A DNA stretch of 36,147 bases, taken from positions 1-36,147 of the forward strand of contig CACWKB010000016.1 of assembly GCA_902761375.1 (NCBI GenBank). The letters run 5' to 3'. Positions within the stretch are counted from its first letter, which is position 1. The number at the start of each line of letters is the position of its first letter. The stretch comes from an uncultured Ruminococcus sp. GTDB lineage: Bacteria; Bacillota; Clostridia; Oscillospirales; Acutalibacteraceae. Below the pieces are notes generated by a model, which searched no databases, was not told the DNA's origin, and was given only the letters and a program-made list of their open reading frames with translations. This document shows, one piece after another, positions 14,715 to 22,505 of this stretch. The translations under genes were made by a program, and so were the position numbers.

Positions 14715-15047
14715 TCAGGTATTCTTGTCCACCTGATGAAAGGTCTTTAGGTTGCCCGTCTTTTCGCTGCGCTTGTCGAGCTCGGCGAGCACGTCCTCGA
14801 GCGGAATGCCCTGCGATACCATCATCACGGTGAGGTGGTAGATCAGGTCGGCGATCTCATATACGGTCTCGCTGTTGTCGCCGTTTTTCGCGGCGATGAT
14901 CGTCTCGCTGCACTCCTCCCCTACCTTTTTGAGTATCTTGTCAAGTCCCTTGTCGAGCAGGTAGCAGGTATAGGAGCCCTCCTTGGGGTTGTCGCGGCGG
15001 TTCTCAACGGTGGCATAGAGCGCCGCCAAAACTTCTCTGTCGTTCAT
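14715..15047 (-). CDS. hisE: Phosphoribosyl-ATP pyrophosphatase
   Basis: 110 residues; hydrolyses PR-ATP to PR-AMP, step 2 of histidine synthesis. The MazG-like helical fold shows the acidic metal-binding motif VGEECSETIIAAK and a later EIADLIYHLTVMM. The sequence around GSYTCYLLDKGLDKILKKV is typical of HisE. It is the last gene of the his operon and is separate from hisI, unlike the fused HisIE of enterics. GAGGAAAG precedes the ATG, and hisI ends 10 bp upstream. Confidence 0.95.
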   Translation of the reverse strand: MNDREVLAALYATVENRRDNPKEGSYTCYLLDKGLDKILKKVGEECSETIIAAKNGDNSETVYEIADLIYHLTVMMVSQGIPLEDVLAELDKRSEKTGNLKTFHQVDKNT

Positions 15048-15057
15048 ATCTCTTTCC

Positions 15058-15372
15058 TCACTTTATCTTCTTAAAAAAGCAGCTATGGCTGCCGGTATGG
15101 CACGCCGCACCGGTCTGCTCGACGGTGACAAGCAGTGTGTCGTCGTCGCAGTCGGCGAATATCTCGACCACCTTCTGCAGATGACCGGAGGTCGCGCCCT
15201 TGTTCCAGAGCTCCTGTCTGCTGCGCGACCAGAACCAGGTATAGCCGGTCTCGAGGGTCTTTTGCAGGCTCTCGCGGTTCATATAGGCGAGCATGAGCAC
15301 CTCGCCCGTCGATTTTTCCTGAATCACTGCGGGGATAAGCTCCGCCTTGACAAAATATTTATCCAAATCCAT
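15058..15372 (-). CDS. hisI: Phosphoribosyl-AMP cyclohydrolase
   Basis: 104 residues; opens the adenine ring of PR-AMP, step 3 of histidine synthesis. It has the family landmarks: [37 protein letters not shown], the DCDDDTLL metal site and the zinc cysteines in [10 protein letters not shown]. The ATG at 15372 lies 1 nt after the hisA stop, so coupling is likely. An upstream in-frame TTG at 15399 would overlap hisA and adds residues not seen in the family, so I reject it. Confidence 0.95.
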   Translation of the reverse strand: MDLDKYFVKAELIPAVIQEKSTGEVLMLAYMNRESLQKTLETGYTWFWSRSRQELWNKGATSGHLQKVVEIFADCDDDTLLVTVEQTGAACHTGSHSCFFKKIK

Positions 15373-15373
15373 C

Positions 15374-16096
15374 TCATTTAACCACTTTCGTAATCTCAAT
15401 AGCCTGCTTCAGATCGAGCGTTCCGCTGTAGATCGCCTTGCCGCAGATCGCGCCGTAGACGTCGAGATCGGAAAGGTTCACTATATCCTTCAGCACGGCG
15501 ACGCCGCCGCTGGCGATGATGTTGCAGCTCACCTCATGGACAAGGTCGTCGAGCTGCTTGAGGTTGGGACCCGCAAGGGTGCCGTCCTGATCTATATCGG
15601 TAAAAATGATGGTCTGAACGCCGACGTCCTCCATCCGCTTCGCAAGCTCAATGTAGTGGATGTCGGAGCTGTCGAGCCAGCCCTCGGCGCGGACCATACC
15701 GTCCTTGGCGTCGATACCGACGGCTATCCTGCCGCCGTATTCGCCCACCGCGTCGATAACGAGCTGCTGATTCTTGACCGCCGCAGAGCCGAGGATCACG
15801 CGGTCGATTCCGCGCGAAAGGTAGTATTCGACCGCTTTCATATCGCGGATGCCGCCGCCTACCTCGACCTTGAGCCCGGACGCCTTGGCGACGTCCGCGA
15901 TCAGGTCGGCGTTGACCAGCCGCGCGTCCTTGGCGCCGTCGAGATCGACCATGTGCATCCACTCGGCTCCAGCCTCGGCAAACTGAGCCGCCGCGGCATA
16001 TGGGCTTTCGCAGACCTTTTGGGCGGTGCCGTAGTCGCCCTTTACCAGACGGACGCAGTTGCCGTCCTTGATATCTATTGCAGGCAGAATGATCAA
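15374..16096 (-). CDS. hisA: ProFAR isomerase (phosphoribosylformimino-AICAR-phosphate isomerase)
   Basis: 240 residues; an Amadori-type isomerase forming PRFAR in the histidine pathway. The (beta/alpha)8 barrel shows the N-terminal catalytic Asp8 (LPAIDIKDG), GGGIRDM and GSAAV phosphate-binding loops, VGIDAKDG and the second catalytic region TDIDQDGTL, and a closing ASGGV. The only start near the family's N-terminus is TTG at 16096, directly after the hisB TAA, with GGAG about 8 nt upstream, so translation probably begins at TTG. In many Firmicutes hisH lies before this gene and hisF after it; neither is here. Confidence 0.95.
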   Translation of the reverse strand: MIILPAIDIKDGNCVRLVKGDYGTAQKVCESPYAAAAQFAEAGAEWMHMVDLDGAKDARLVNADLIADVAKASGLKVEVGGGIRDMKAVEYYLSRGIDRVILGSAAVKNQQLVIDAVGEYGGRIAVGIDAKDGMVRAEGWLDSSDIHYIELAKRMEDVGVQTIIFTDIDQDGTLAGPNLKQLDDLVHEVSCNIIASGGVAVLKDIVNLSDLDVYGAICGKAIYSGTLDLKQAIEITKVVK

Positions 16097-16675
16097 TTAT
16101 AACACTCCCTTTGTGGAAAGAGGCTTGCCCGAGCCGTTCTCGCAGACCGCCTCGCGCAGAGCATGGGCGAGCGCCTTGTACAGCGCCTCTGTGATATGGT
16201 GAGAGTTGTCGCCGTACAGCGATCTCAGATGCAGGGTGATGCCCGAATTCACGGCGAAGGCGCGCATGAATTCAACGGTCATGGCGCAGTCGTAGCCGCC
16301 GCAGACCGCCTGCGGAAACTCAGCGTCAAACGCCAGAAACGGTCTGCCGCTGATATCGAGCGCACAGAAGGCGAGCGCCTCGTCCATCGGGACATAGAAG
16401 CTGCCGAAGCGCGCTATCGAGCTTTTGTCGCCCAGCGCCTGAGCGAATGCCTTTCCGAGCACTATGCCCGTGTCCTCGACCGTGTGGTGACAGTCGACCT
16501 CGAGGTCGCCCTTAACGCTCAGCTCCAAGCCGAAGCCGCCGTGGGTCGCAAACGCGGTAAGCATATGGTCAAAGAAGCCAATGCCCGTCTCTACGCGGAT
16601 GTCGCCGCCCTCGAGACAGAGCGAAAGGCTGATATCGGTCTCGCGTGTCGTTCTTGTTACACAGGCGTTCCTCAT
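16097..16675 (-). CDS. hisB: Imidazoleglycerol-phosphate dehydratase
   Basis: 192 residues, the usual size of the monofunctional enzyme. It dehydrates imidazole glycerol phosphate using manganese. The two HHxxE-type metal motifs are visible: DCHHTVEDTG and NSHHITEALYK, plus GFFDHML and the RPFLAFDAEF strand. The ATG overlaps the hisC stop in an ATGA, so it is coupled to hisC. No phosphatase domain is attached, so histidinol-phosphate phosphatase must be encoded elsewhere. Confidence 0.95.
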   Translation of the reverse strand: MRNACVTRTTRETDISLSLCLEGGDIRVETGIGFFDHMLTAFATHGGFGLELSVKGDLEVDCHHTVEDTGIVLGKAFAQALGDKSSIARFGSFYVPMDEALAFCALDISGRPFLAFDAEFPQAVCGGYDCAMTVEFMRAFAVNSGITLHLRSLYGDNSHHITEALYKALAHALREAVCENGSGKPLSTKGVL

Positions 16676-17730
16676 GCTTTCACCTCAAAAAATCCCCTAA
16701 TCGCGTCCAATACGCGCGTAACCTCGTCCTCTGTGCCTGCGGTGATCCGCAGATAACCGCCCATAAGCCGCACCACGATCGACGACGACTTGAGATACTC
16801 CCATATCTCACGGGCATATCCGGTCTTGACAAATACGAAGTTTGCGACGCTTTGATATACAGTAAAGTCGCATTTGGGGTTGGATATTTCTTTTAACTCA
16901 TTATACAGCCTTTCGCGGCTCTTGACAATCGTTTTTTGTCGTTCGCGCAAATATTCTGGATTTTTGTATATAACAGCTCCCATCGCCTGGGAAATACTGT
17001 TTACATTGTACGGAGATTTCACCGCCTTAAGCGCGCGTGAGATCGCGGGACGGGCTACGGCAAAGCCGAGCCTGAGCGCCGCCGCGCCCACAGCCTTTGA
17101 CGCGGTGCGGAAGATTATCAGGTTGTCATAGGCGTCTATCTCATTCAAAAGGCTCTGATCCCAGAAGTCCATATACGCCTCGTCGAGCACGACGAGCGCC
17201 TCAACGCTTCTGACCAATTTGCGCGCCTCGTCCGCGGTGATGCCGCCGCCCGTCGGGTTGCAGGGATTGGAGAAAATCAGCAGCTTGATGCCCTCGCGGT
17301 TCACATAGCCGATAAGCGCGTCGACGTCGAGGGTGAGGTCGTCGTTTTTGAGGAAGCTCTCGCAGCGCACCTCGCAGATCGACGAATAGAAGCCGTACAT
17401 TGAAAAATCGGGCGAAACGACCAGCATCCTGTCGCCCTTCTCGAGAAACGCCGATTCCACAAGGAAGATCAGCTCGTCGGAGCCGTTGCCCGCCGTAACA
17501 AGCTCGGGGTCGATGCCGTAATATTCCGCAAAAGAATTAACAAGCTCGCTTGCCAGCGGGTCGGGATAGCGGTTAAGCGCGACCTGCTCCGCGGCGCGGA
17601 CAAGCTGAGCGCGGATATCGTCGGGAAAGCTCACGGGGCATTCGTTCGCGTCGAGCCTCACCTCATACGTGCCGCTGATCGGCTCATATGGGACGAGGTT
17701 TTTTATTTTATCGTTCAATGAATATGACAT
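16672..17730 (-). CDS. hisC: Histidinol-phosphate aminotransferase
   Basis: 352 residues; PLP-dependent fold type I transaminase forming histidinol phosphate. Visible motifs: DANECPVSFP (substrate entry), NRYPDPLASEL, GNGSDELI (PLP phosphate), FSNPCNPTG, VVLDEAYMDF (Asp and Tyr for PLP), RTASKAVGAAALRLG with the Schiff-base lysine, and the final RLMGGYLRITAG (carboxylate-binding Arg). GGTGATC precedes the ATG. The gene is 13 bp after hisD and overlaps hisB by 4 bp. Confidence 0.95.
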   Translation of the reverse strand: MSYSLNDKIKNLVPYEPISGTYEVRLDANECPVSFPDDIRAQLVRAAEQVALNRYPDPLASELVNSFAEYYGIDPELVTAGNGSDELIFLVESAFLEKGDRMLVVSPDFSMYGFYSSICEVRCESFLKNDDLTLDVDALIGYVNREGIKLLIFSNPCNPTGGGITADEARKLVRSVEALVVLDEAYMDFWDQSLLNEIDAYDNLIIFRTASKAVGAAALRLGFAVARPAISRALKAVKSPYNVNSISQAMGAVIYKNPEYLRERQKTIVKSRERLYNELKEISNPKCDFTVYQSVANFVFVKTGYAREIWEYLKSSSIVVRLMGGYLRITAGTEDEVTRVLDAIRGFFEVKA

Positions 17731-17743
17731 AAATGATCACCGT

Positions 17744-19036
17744 TTACTCAATATCAAAGCGAACCTTTATGGAATTCGCGTGCGCGGTCAGCCCCTCGGT
17801 GTCGGCAAAGCGGATGATATCCTCCGCGTCAGCCCTGAGAGCGGACTCAGTGTAGTAAATAAAGCTCGACTTCTTGATGAAGCTGTCGACGGACAGCGGA
17901 GAGAAGAATCTCGCGGTGCCGCCGGTCGGCAGGACGTGGTTGGGACCTGCGAAGTAATCGCCGAGAGGCTCGGGGCTGTAGCTTCCGAGGAACACGGAGC
18001 CGGCGTTGTCGAGCTTGCCGACGTACTCCATCGGGGCAACGCAGCAGACCTCGAGGTGCTCAGGCGCGAGCTCGTTGGCGAAATCGACCGCCTGAGCCAT
18101 GTCGCTGCAGACGATGATCGCGCCGAAGTTATCAATAGAGGAGCTGATGATCTCGTTACGCTCGAGCAGAGCCATCTGGCGTTCAAGCTCGAGCTTTGTC
18201 TGCTCGGCTATGCTCTCGCTGTTCGTGAGCAGGATAGCCGAAGCCAGCTTGTCGTGCTCCGCCTGGCTCATCAGGTCGGCGGAGAGGAATTTCGGGTTCG
18301 CGGTCTCGTCGGCGATGATCAGTATCTCGCTGGGACCCGCGATCATGTCGATATCCACGGTGCCGTAGAGCAGCTTTTTGGCGGTGGCTACGAAGATGTT
18401 GCCGGGGCCTACGATTTTATCTACCTTCGGCACAGTCTCGGTGCCGAGGGCTAAAGCCGCCACAGCCTGAGCGCCGCCCATCAGGAAGATGCGGTCGACG
18501 CCCGCGAGCTTTGCCGCGGCGATGATGTTGGGATTGGGCGTGCCGTCCTTCTGAGGGGGCGTGCACATGATTATCTCTTTCACCCCGGCGATCTTGGCAG
18601 GGATGGCGTTCATCAGCACTGACGAAGGATAAGCCGCAGTGCCGCCCGGAACATAGATGCCCACGCGCCTGAGTCCGCGCACGCGCTGACCCATCATAAC
18701 GCCGTTATCCTTAGCGGTCAGCCAGCTCTGCTGAACCTGTCTTTTATGGAAGTCGGCAATGTTCGCCGCCGCCCTTTTGACGGTCTCGAGAAATGCGGGG
18801 TCGCAGGACGCGATGAGAGTGTCGATCTCCTCTGCGGCGATCTCGGCATGCTCGGGCGCCTTGCCGTCGAATTTTACGGTGTAGTCGCGCACCGCCGCGT
18901 CGCCGCGCTCACGCACGCTCTCGATGATCTCGGATACCACGGGTATCACGTTTTTGTCGGCGTTTTGAGCGCGTGTTTTAAGCAGCTCGATAAACTCATA
19001 TTCCTTTGCTCCGTCAGCGATTACCGTTGTTATCAT
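17744..19036 (-). CDS. hisD: Histidinol dehydrogenase
   Basis: 430 residues; zinc- and NAD-dependent oxidation of histidinol to histidine in two steps, the end of the pathway. Family landmarks in order: RRVGIYVPGGTAAYPSSVLM, GGAQAVAALALGTE, KIVGPGNIFVATAK, DMIAGPSEILIIAD, SQAEHDKLASA, and near the C-terminus SVFLGSYSPEPLGDYFAGPNHVLPTGGTA. The ATG overlaps the hisG stop (ATGA). Confidence 0.96.
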   Translation of the reverse strand: MITTVIADGAKEYEFIELLKTRAQNADKNVIPVVSEIIESVRERGDAAVRDYTVKFDGKAPEHAEIAAEEIDTLIASCDPAFLETVKRAAANIADFHKRQVQQSWLTAKDNGVMMGQRVRGLRRVGIYVPGGTAAYPSSVLMNAIPAKIAGVKEIIMCTPPQKDGTPNPNIIAAAKLAGVDRIFLMGGAQAVAALALGTETVPKVDKIVGPGNIFVATAKKLLYGTVDIDMIAGPSEILIIADETANPKFLSADLMSQAEHDKLASAILLTNSESIAEQTKLELERQMALLERNEIISSSIDNFGAIIVCSDMAQAVDFANELAPEHLEVCCVAPMEYVGKLDNAGSVFLGSYSPEPLGDYFAGPNHVLPTGGTARFFSPLSVDSFIKKSSFIYYTESALRADAEDIIRFADTEGLTAHANSIKVRFDIE

Positions 19037-19674
19037 TTCGTCACTTCCTCCAGTTTCCTTTGTAATGCTTCGATCTCAGCCTTGCGCAGCTTCAGACTCG
19101 CGGTGTTCGCAATCAGCCTCGCCGAGATATCTGTGACCCATTCGATGACGTCCAAGCCGTTGGCTCTGAGCGTGGAGCCTGTCTCGACGATATCCACTAT
19201 GCCGTCGGAAAGCCCCACGAGCGGAGCGAGCTCGACCGAGCCCTCGATCTTGATTATCCTCACATCGAGGTTCTTTTCGTCAAAAAACGCGCGGGTCACG
19301 TTGGGGTATTTTGTGGCTACGGTCTTGCGCGCGTAGCCGTCGTAAAAGTCAAAGTCCTTTTTGGTCGCAAGGGCAAAGCGGCATTTTCCGAAGCCGAGGT
19401 CAAGCAGCTCATAAAACGAGGTGCCGTTCTCGAGGATGGTGTCCTTGCCCACTACGCCGAGGTCGCACACGCCGTTTTCGACGTAGGTGATGACATCGGC
19501 TGCCTTGGCGAGCACGACCTCAAACGCGAGGCCGCCGTCGCCGTTGTATACGGGCAGGATAAGCCTTCTGCCCTTGTCTCTGATCTCGTCGCAGTTGTAG
19601 CCGATCTTCTCGAACAGCTCGACGGTCGTTTTTTCAAGTCTGCCCTTTGTCAGGGCGATCCTAAGCGGTTTCAT
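19033..19674 (-). CDS. hisG: ATP phosphoribosyltransferase, short catalytic form
   Basis: About 213 residues; makes PR-ATP from ATP and PRPP, the committed step. It has the periplasmic-binding-like fold seen in family members: RIALTKGRLEK, the VITYVENGVCDLGVVGKD stretch, and the DGIVDIVETGSTLRANGL PRPP loop. It lacks the C-terminal ACT-like regulatory domain, so it is the short form that needs HisZ, encoded just upstream. I prefer ATG 19674 over ATG 19680 because GGAG then lies 9 nt upstream instead of 3. Feedback by histidine would act through HisZ. Confidence 0.95.
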   Translation of the reverse strand: MKPLRIALTKGRLEKTTVELFEKIGYNCDEIRDKGRRLILPVYNGDGGLAFEVVLAKAADVITYVENGVCDLGVVGKDTILENGTSFYELLDLGFGKCRFALATKKDFDFYDGYARKTVATKYPNVTRAFFDEKNLDVRIIKIEGSVELAPLVGLSDGIVDIVETGSTLRANGLDVIEWVTDISARLIANTASLKLRKAEIEALQRKLEEVTK

Positions 19675-19687
19675 GGTCATTCTCTCC

Positions 19688-20857
19688 TCATCCGACTATC
19701 CGTACCTCGGCGATGCCGCGCTCCCGGGCGTAGGCTCGGGTCTCCTCCTCTGTGGGCAGCACGCTGAACAGCGCCTTTCTGCCCTGAGAGATAAGGCTGT
19801 TCACCAGCGATATCGCCTCCATCTCATGTCCGTCGAGGGCATGGACGAGGATCTCGGGGCGATCCTGATAGCTCGCCCTTTCGTCGCGGAGCATCCACGA
19901 GGCGACCGCGCCGGTATTGACGGCAAAGCCAGCCGCGCCCATCGGGGCGTCGAACTCGGCGCAGAGCTCGTCATATCTTCCGCCGGTGACCACGGCGTCG
20001 CCGATGCCGTTGATGTAGCAGGTGAACACCATGCCGGTGTAGTAGTCGTTGCGCTGAACAAGCCCGAGGTCTATTATCAGCTTGTCGCCCAGCCCGAGCG
20101 GCGCAAGGTTGCGGTAGAGGGTGTGCAGGTATTCGAGTGCCGACTGCGCCTTGGTACCGCTGCAGATCTGAGCCGCCTTGTCAAAGACCTCCTCGCCTCC
20201 GAACAGCGACGGAAGGCTGCGGATCGCGGACACCGCGCGGCAGGGCATCAGCCTATCGAGCAGATTGTTGAGCGCGGAGTAGTTCTTGCCCTCGATGGAG
20301 ACCCGGATCCTCTCCTTGTACTCGGGGTCGATATCGAGCTCATCCGAGAGCGCGTCGAATACCTCGGCGTGTCCGAGCTCGATGCGAAAGTCAGTGGCAA
20401 ACGAGGACACGGAGTCTATCGCCGCGGTCAGTATCTCGAGGTCGGCACGAATGCCCTTGACGCCGATCAGCTCGACGCCCATCTGCATGAGCTCGTTGCT
20501 TCTGCCCGTCAGCGACGGGTTGTTGCGGTATACGGGCTGGTTATAGTAGAGTCTCACCGGCAGCGTGGAATTTTGCAGCCGCGAGGACACCATGCGCGCG
20601 ATAGGCAGGGTCGAGTCGGGACGCACCGCAAGCAGCCGTCCGCGGTTGTCGGTGGTCTTGAACATCGCCTCCTGAGTGATTCCGCTGCAGGGCAGCGAGA
20701 ACACGTCGTAGAATTCCAGCGCGGGCGTCATGACCCTCTTGTAGCCGTGAGAGAGAAAGATGCGCTCGATCCTTCCGCAGACGTCGTCCATTGCGAAGCA
20801 TTCGGCAAAAAGGTAGTCGCGCGTTCCCTCGGGGGTGATTTTGATGGTTTTTTTCAT
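19688..20857 (-). CDS. hisZ: ATP phosphoribosyltransferase regulatory subunit
   Basis: 389 residues; a histidyl-tRNA synthetase-like protein with no charging activity that binds short HisG and confers histidine control. Class II synthetase-like elements are clear: TPEGTRDYLF at the start, LLAVRPDSTLPIAR (motif 2 region), YYNQPVYRNNP and the late GGRYDELCAEF (motif 3 region). It lacks the C-terminal anticodon-binding domain of a true HisRS. It is the first gene of the operon, about 40 bp after the promoter; GAGG precedes the ATG. The leader is too short for a T-box riboswitch. Confidence 0.94.
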   Translation of the reverse strand: MKKTIKITPEGTRDYLFAECFAMDDVCGRIERIFLSHGYKRVMTPALEFYDVFSLPCSGITQEAMFKTTDNRGRLLAVRPDSTLPIARMVSSRLQNSTLPVRLYYNQPVYRNNPSLTGRSNELMQMGVELIGVKGIRADLEILTAAIDSVSSFATDFRIELGHAEVFDALSDELDIDPEYKERIRVSIEGKNYSALNNLLDRLMPCRAVSAIRSLPSLFGGEEVFDKAAQICSGTKAQSALEYLHTLYRNLAPLGLGDKLIIDLGLVQRNDYYTGMVFTCYINGIGDAVVTGGRYDELCAEFDAPMGAAGFAVNTGAVASWMLRDERASYQDRPEILVHALDGHEMEAISLVNSLISQGRKALFSVLPTEEETRAYARERGIAEVRIVG

Positions 20858-20897
20858 ATTTTCCTCTTTATGTGCTTTAGTGTAGTAACGTTCTAAT

Positions 20898-20926
20898 ATA
20901 TTATCATATTAAATCGTCGCTGTCAA
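20898..20926 (-). promoter_or_regulatory. Sigma-A promoter of the histidine operon
   Basis: Minus strand: perfect -35 TTGACA (20926-20921), 17-bp spacer, -10 TAATAT (20903-20898). An imperfectly placed inverted repeat, TAATAT and ATATTA separated by 6 bp, overlaps the -10 and could be an operator. A tandem repeat array ends a few bases upstream of the -35. Confidence 0.82.
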
Positions 20927-20933
20927 GGGGTTT

Positions 20934-21003
20934 GTTTAGGAGTTAGGGGTTAGGGGTTAGGAGTTAGGGGTTAGGGGTTAGGAGTTAGGGGTTAGGGGTT
21001 AAA
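20934..21003. repeat. TTAGGGG-type tandem array with 21-bp higher-order period
   Basis: Plus strand is G-rich and made of 7-mers. From 20941 the order AGTTAGG + GGTTAGG + GGTTAGG repeats exactly, giving two full 21-bp units (20941-20961, 20962-20982) and 18 bp of a third. A partial 7-mer precedes it and a degenerate one follows. It lies between the divergently facing his promoter side and the end of the AI-2E permease gene. Confidence 0.95.
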
Positions 21004-21067
21004 AGTGGGAGCGGTCGAAATTATTAAGTGTAAAAAGTTTCGGCAGCAATTGATTTCTCCGCTAAAA

Positions 21068-21090
21068 CAGCTCCGGATTCAACGGAGCTG
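21068..21090 (-). terminator. Terminator after the polC/permease unit
   Basis: CAGCTCCG (21068-21075) and CGGAGCTG (21083-21090) form an 8-bp stem with a 7-nt loop; reading on the minus strand it is followed by TTTTAG. It is 10 bp beyond the permease stop. Confidence 0.8.
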
Positions 21091-21100
21091 CTTTACTCGA

Positions 21101-22483
21101 TCATTCCTTATCTGTGTCGGTCGGGTCGTTCGGGGCTTCCTGTTCGGGCTCCTCTTCCCCGTCCTTTTTGTGGGCGTCAAAATGGATGAGCTTCTGAAGC
21201 TTTTCCTTGCGCTCATGGTTCTTCTCGCGGCGCTCATGCTCGCGCTCCTCGCGCAGCTTTTTCTGCTCAGCCGCTATCTGCGCATACCTGAGCACCTCGA
21301 AGTCGAGCGCCTCCTGGGCGATCTTGCCCTTGTCGTCGATGCGGTTGCGGACGTTCTTTCCGACGAGGGTATAGATCACGGCGTAGATCGGGGTGCCGAG
21401 GATGAAGCCCGGTACTCCGAACAGCGCGCCTCCGACCACAACGCTGAACAATACCCAGAAGCTCGAGATTCCGAGCTGGTTTCCGATGATCTTGGGCTTG
21501 ATGACGTTGCCGTCGAGCTGCTGGATTCCGAAAATGATTATGACGAACAGGATCATATACCACGGATCGATCAGCAGCAGGATGAACGCGCTGGGGATGG
21601 CTCCGATAAAGGGGCCGAAGAACGGGATGATGTTCGAGATGCCGACGAGCACCGAGATCAGCGGCGCGTAAGGAAGCTGAGCGATCGACATTACGATGAA
21701 GCAGAGCAGACCGATGAAGGCGGAGTCGAGGATATCGCCCACCAGAAAGCGTCCGCACTTGGTGTCGGTGATATCGACCACCTCATAAACCTTGGGCAGA
21801 TATTTGATTGGCACAAAGGCGACCGTCACCCTCTTGAGCTGGCGGCAAAGCTGCTCCTTTGAGGCGAGGAAATACACGGAGATGATCACGCTCATGAAGA
21901 AGTTGTAAAGTCCCGACGCCGTGCCTGTGATGACGCCCCACAGGGTCTCGAACACGGTCTTGGTCGTACTTCCGAAGAATATTGAGAGATCTCCCGAGGA
22001 CAGCGCCTTGGTCAGCGCGTTGTACGCCTCCTGGAGCGTGCTGTCTATCGTAAAGTGCGTGCCGAAGTTGCTGTTGATGAAGTCATAGAACTGAGAGACA
22101 TAGTCTACCGCGGTCTTGTAGTAGACGGGCATATTGTCGAACAGACTCGATATGTTGTTCACGATCTGAGGCGCGACGATCACTATCAACGCCGCGACTA
22201 TCGCTGCGGCGAAAAGATAGGTTATCACTATCGCCAGAGGCTTTTTAAAGCGCAGGAAGAACTTATGCTTCGCCCCCATCTTTTTGAACGCCCTGTCGTG
22301 AAGGAATTTATACGGAAAATTCAGGATATAAGCTATCATGAAGCCGAGGAAGAACGGGGTCAGGATGCTCATTATGCCCATGATGATGCCCCAGACAAAC
22401 CTGAGGTTGTCCTTCAGGATCAGCAGCAGCACCGTGAATGCGATCGCTATCAGTACATTCTTCATCGTTAAAAACTTTTTCAA
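21101..22483 (-). CDS. AI-2E family transporter (PerM/YdiK-like permease)
   Basis: 460 residues. About eight membrane segments with the family's conserved centre: an early pair of helices, a long extracellular stretch (about 100-175), then GRFLVGDILDSAFIGLLCFI, LISVLVGISNIIPFFGPFIGAIPSAF and GNVIKPKIIGNQLGISSFWVLFSVVVGG. Relatives include the autoinducer-2 exporter TqsA and sodium/proton antiporters, so the substrate is open. The C-terminus (about 395-460) is a charged, coiled-coil-like cytoplasmic tail rich in Lys, Glu and Arg. The start is TTG at 22483 with AAGGAG upstream; ATG 22465 lacks a site. It is 22 bp after polC and probably cotranscribed. Confidence 0.88.
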   Translation of the reverse strand: MKKFLTMKNVLIAIAFTVLLLILKDNLRFVWGIIMGIMSILTPFFLGFMIAYILNFPYKFLHDRAFKKMGAKHKFFLRFKKPLAIVITYLFAAAIVAALIVIVAPQIVNNISSLFDNMPVYYKTAVDYVSQFYDFINSNFGTHFTIDSTLQEAYNALTKALSSGDLSIFFGSTTKTVFETLWGVITGTASGLYNFFMSVIISVYFLASKEQLCRQLKRVTVAFVPIKYLPKVYEVVDITDTKCGRFLVGDILDSAFIGLLCFIVMSIAQLPYAPLISVLVGISNIIPFFGPFIGAIPSAFILLLIDPWYMILFVIIIFGIQQLDGNVIKPKIIGNQLGISSFWVLFSVVVGGALFGVPGFILGTPIYAVIYTLVGKNVRNRIDDKGKIAQEALDFEVLRYAQIAAEQKKLREEREHERREKNHERKEKLQKLIHFDAHKKDGEEEPEQEAPNDPTDTDKE

Positions 22484-22505
22484 ATCCGGTCACTCCTTAT
22501 TGAGC

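Noticed and set aside
17669-18454. Long plus-strand open frame opposite hisD
   Set aside because: It is antisense to a clear hisD with all family motifs; the translation shows only the codon-shadow composition common in GC-rich genes. The same applies to the long frames opposite polC, dxr, hisZ and the transglutaminase-like gene.
20858-20897. T-box or other riboswitch in the his leader
   Set aside because: Only about 40 bp separate the -10 from the hisZ ATG, too short for a T-box, and no terminator-like stem is visible there.
20934-21003. Tandem array read as a CRISPR array or as a true telomere
   Set aside because: There are no unique spacers between units and the unit is only 7/21 bp, so it is not CRISPR. 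It lies internally between bacterial genes, so it is not a chromosome end.
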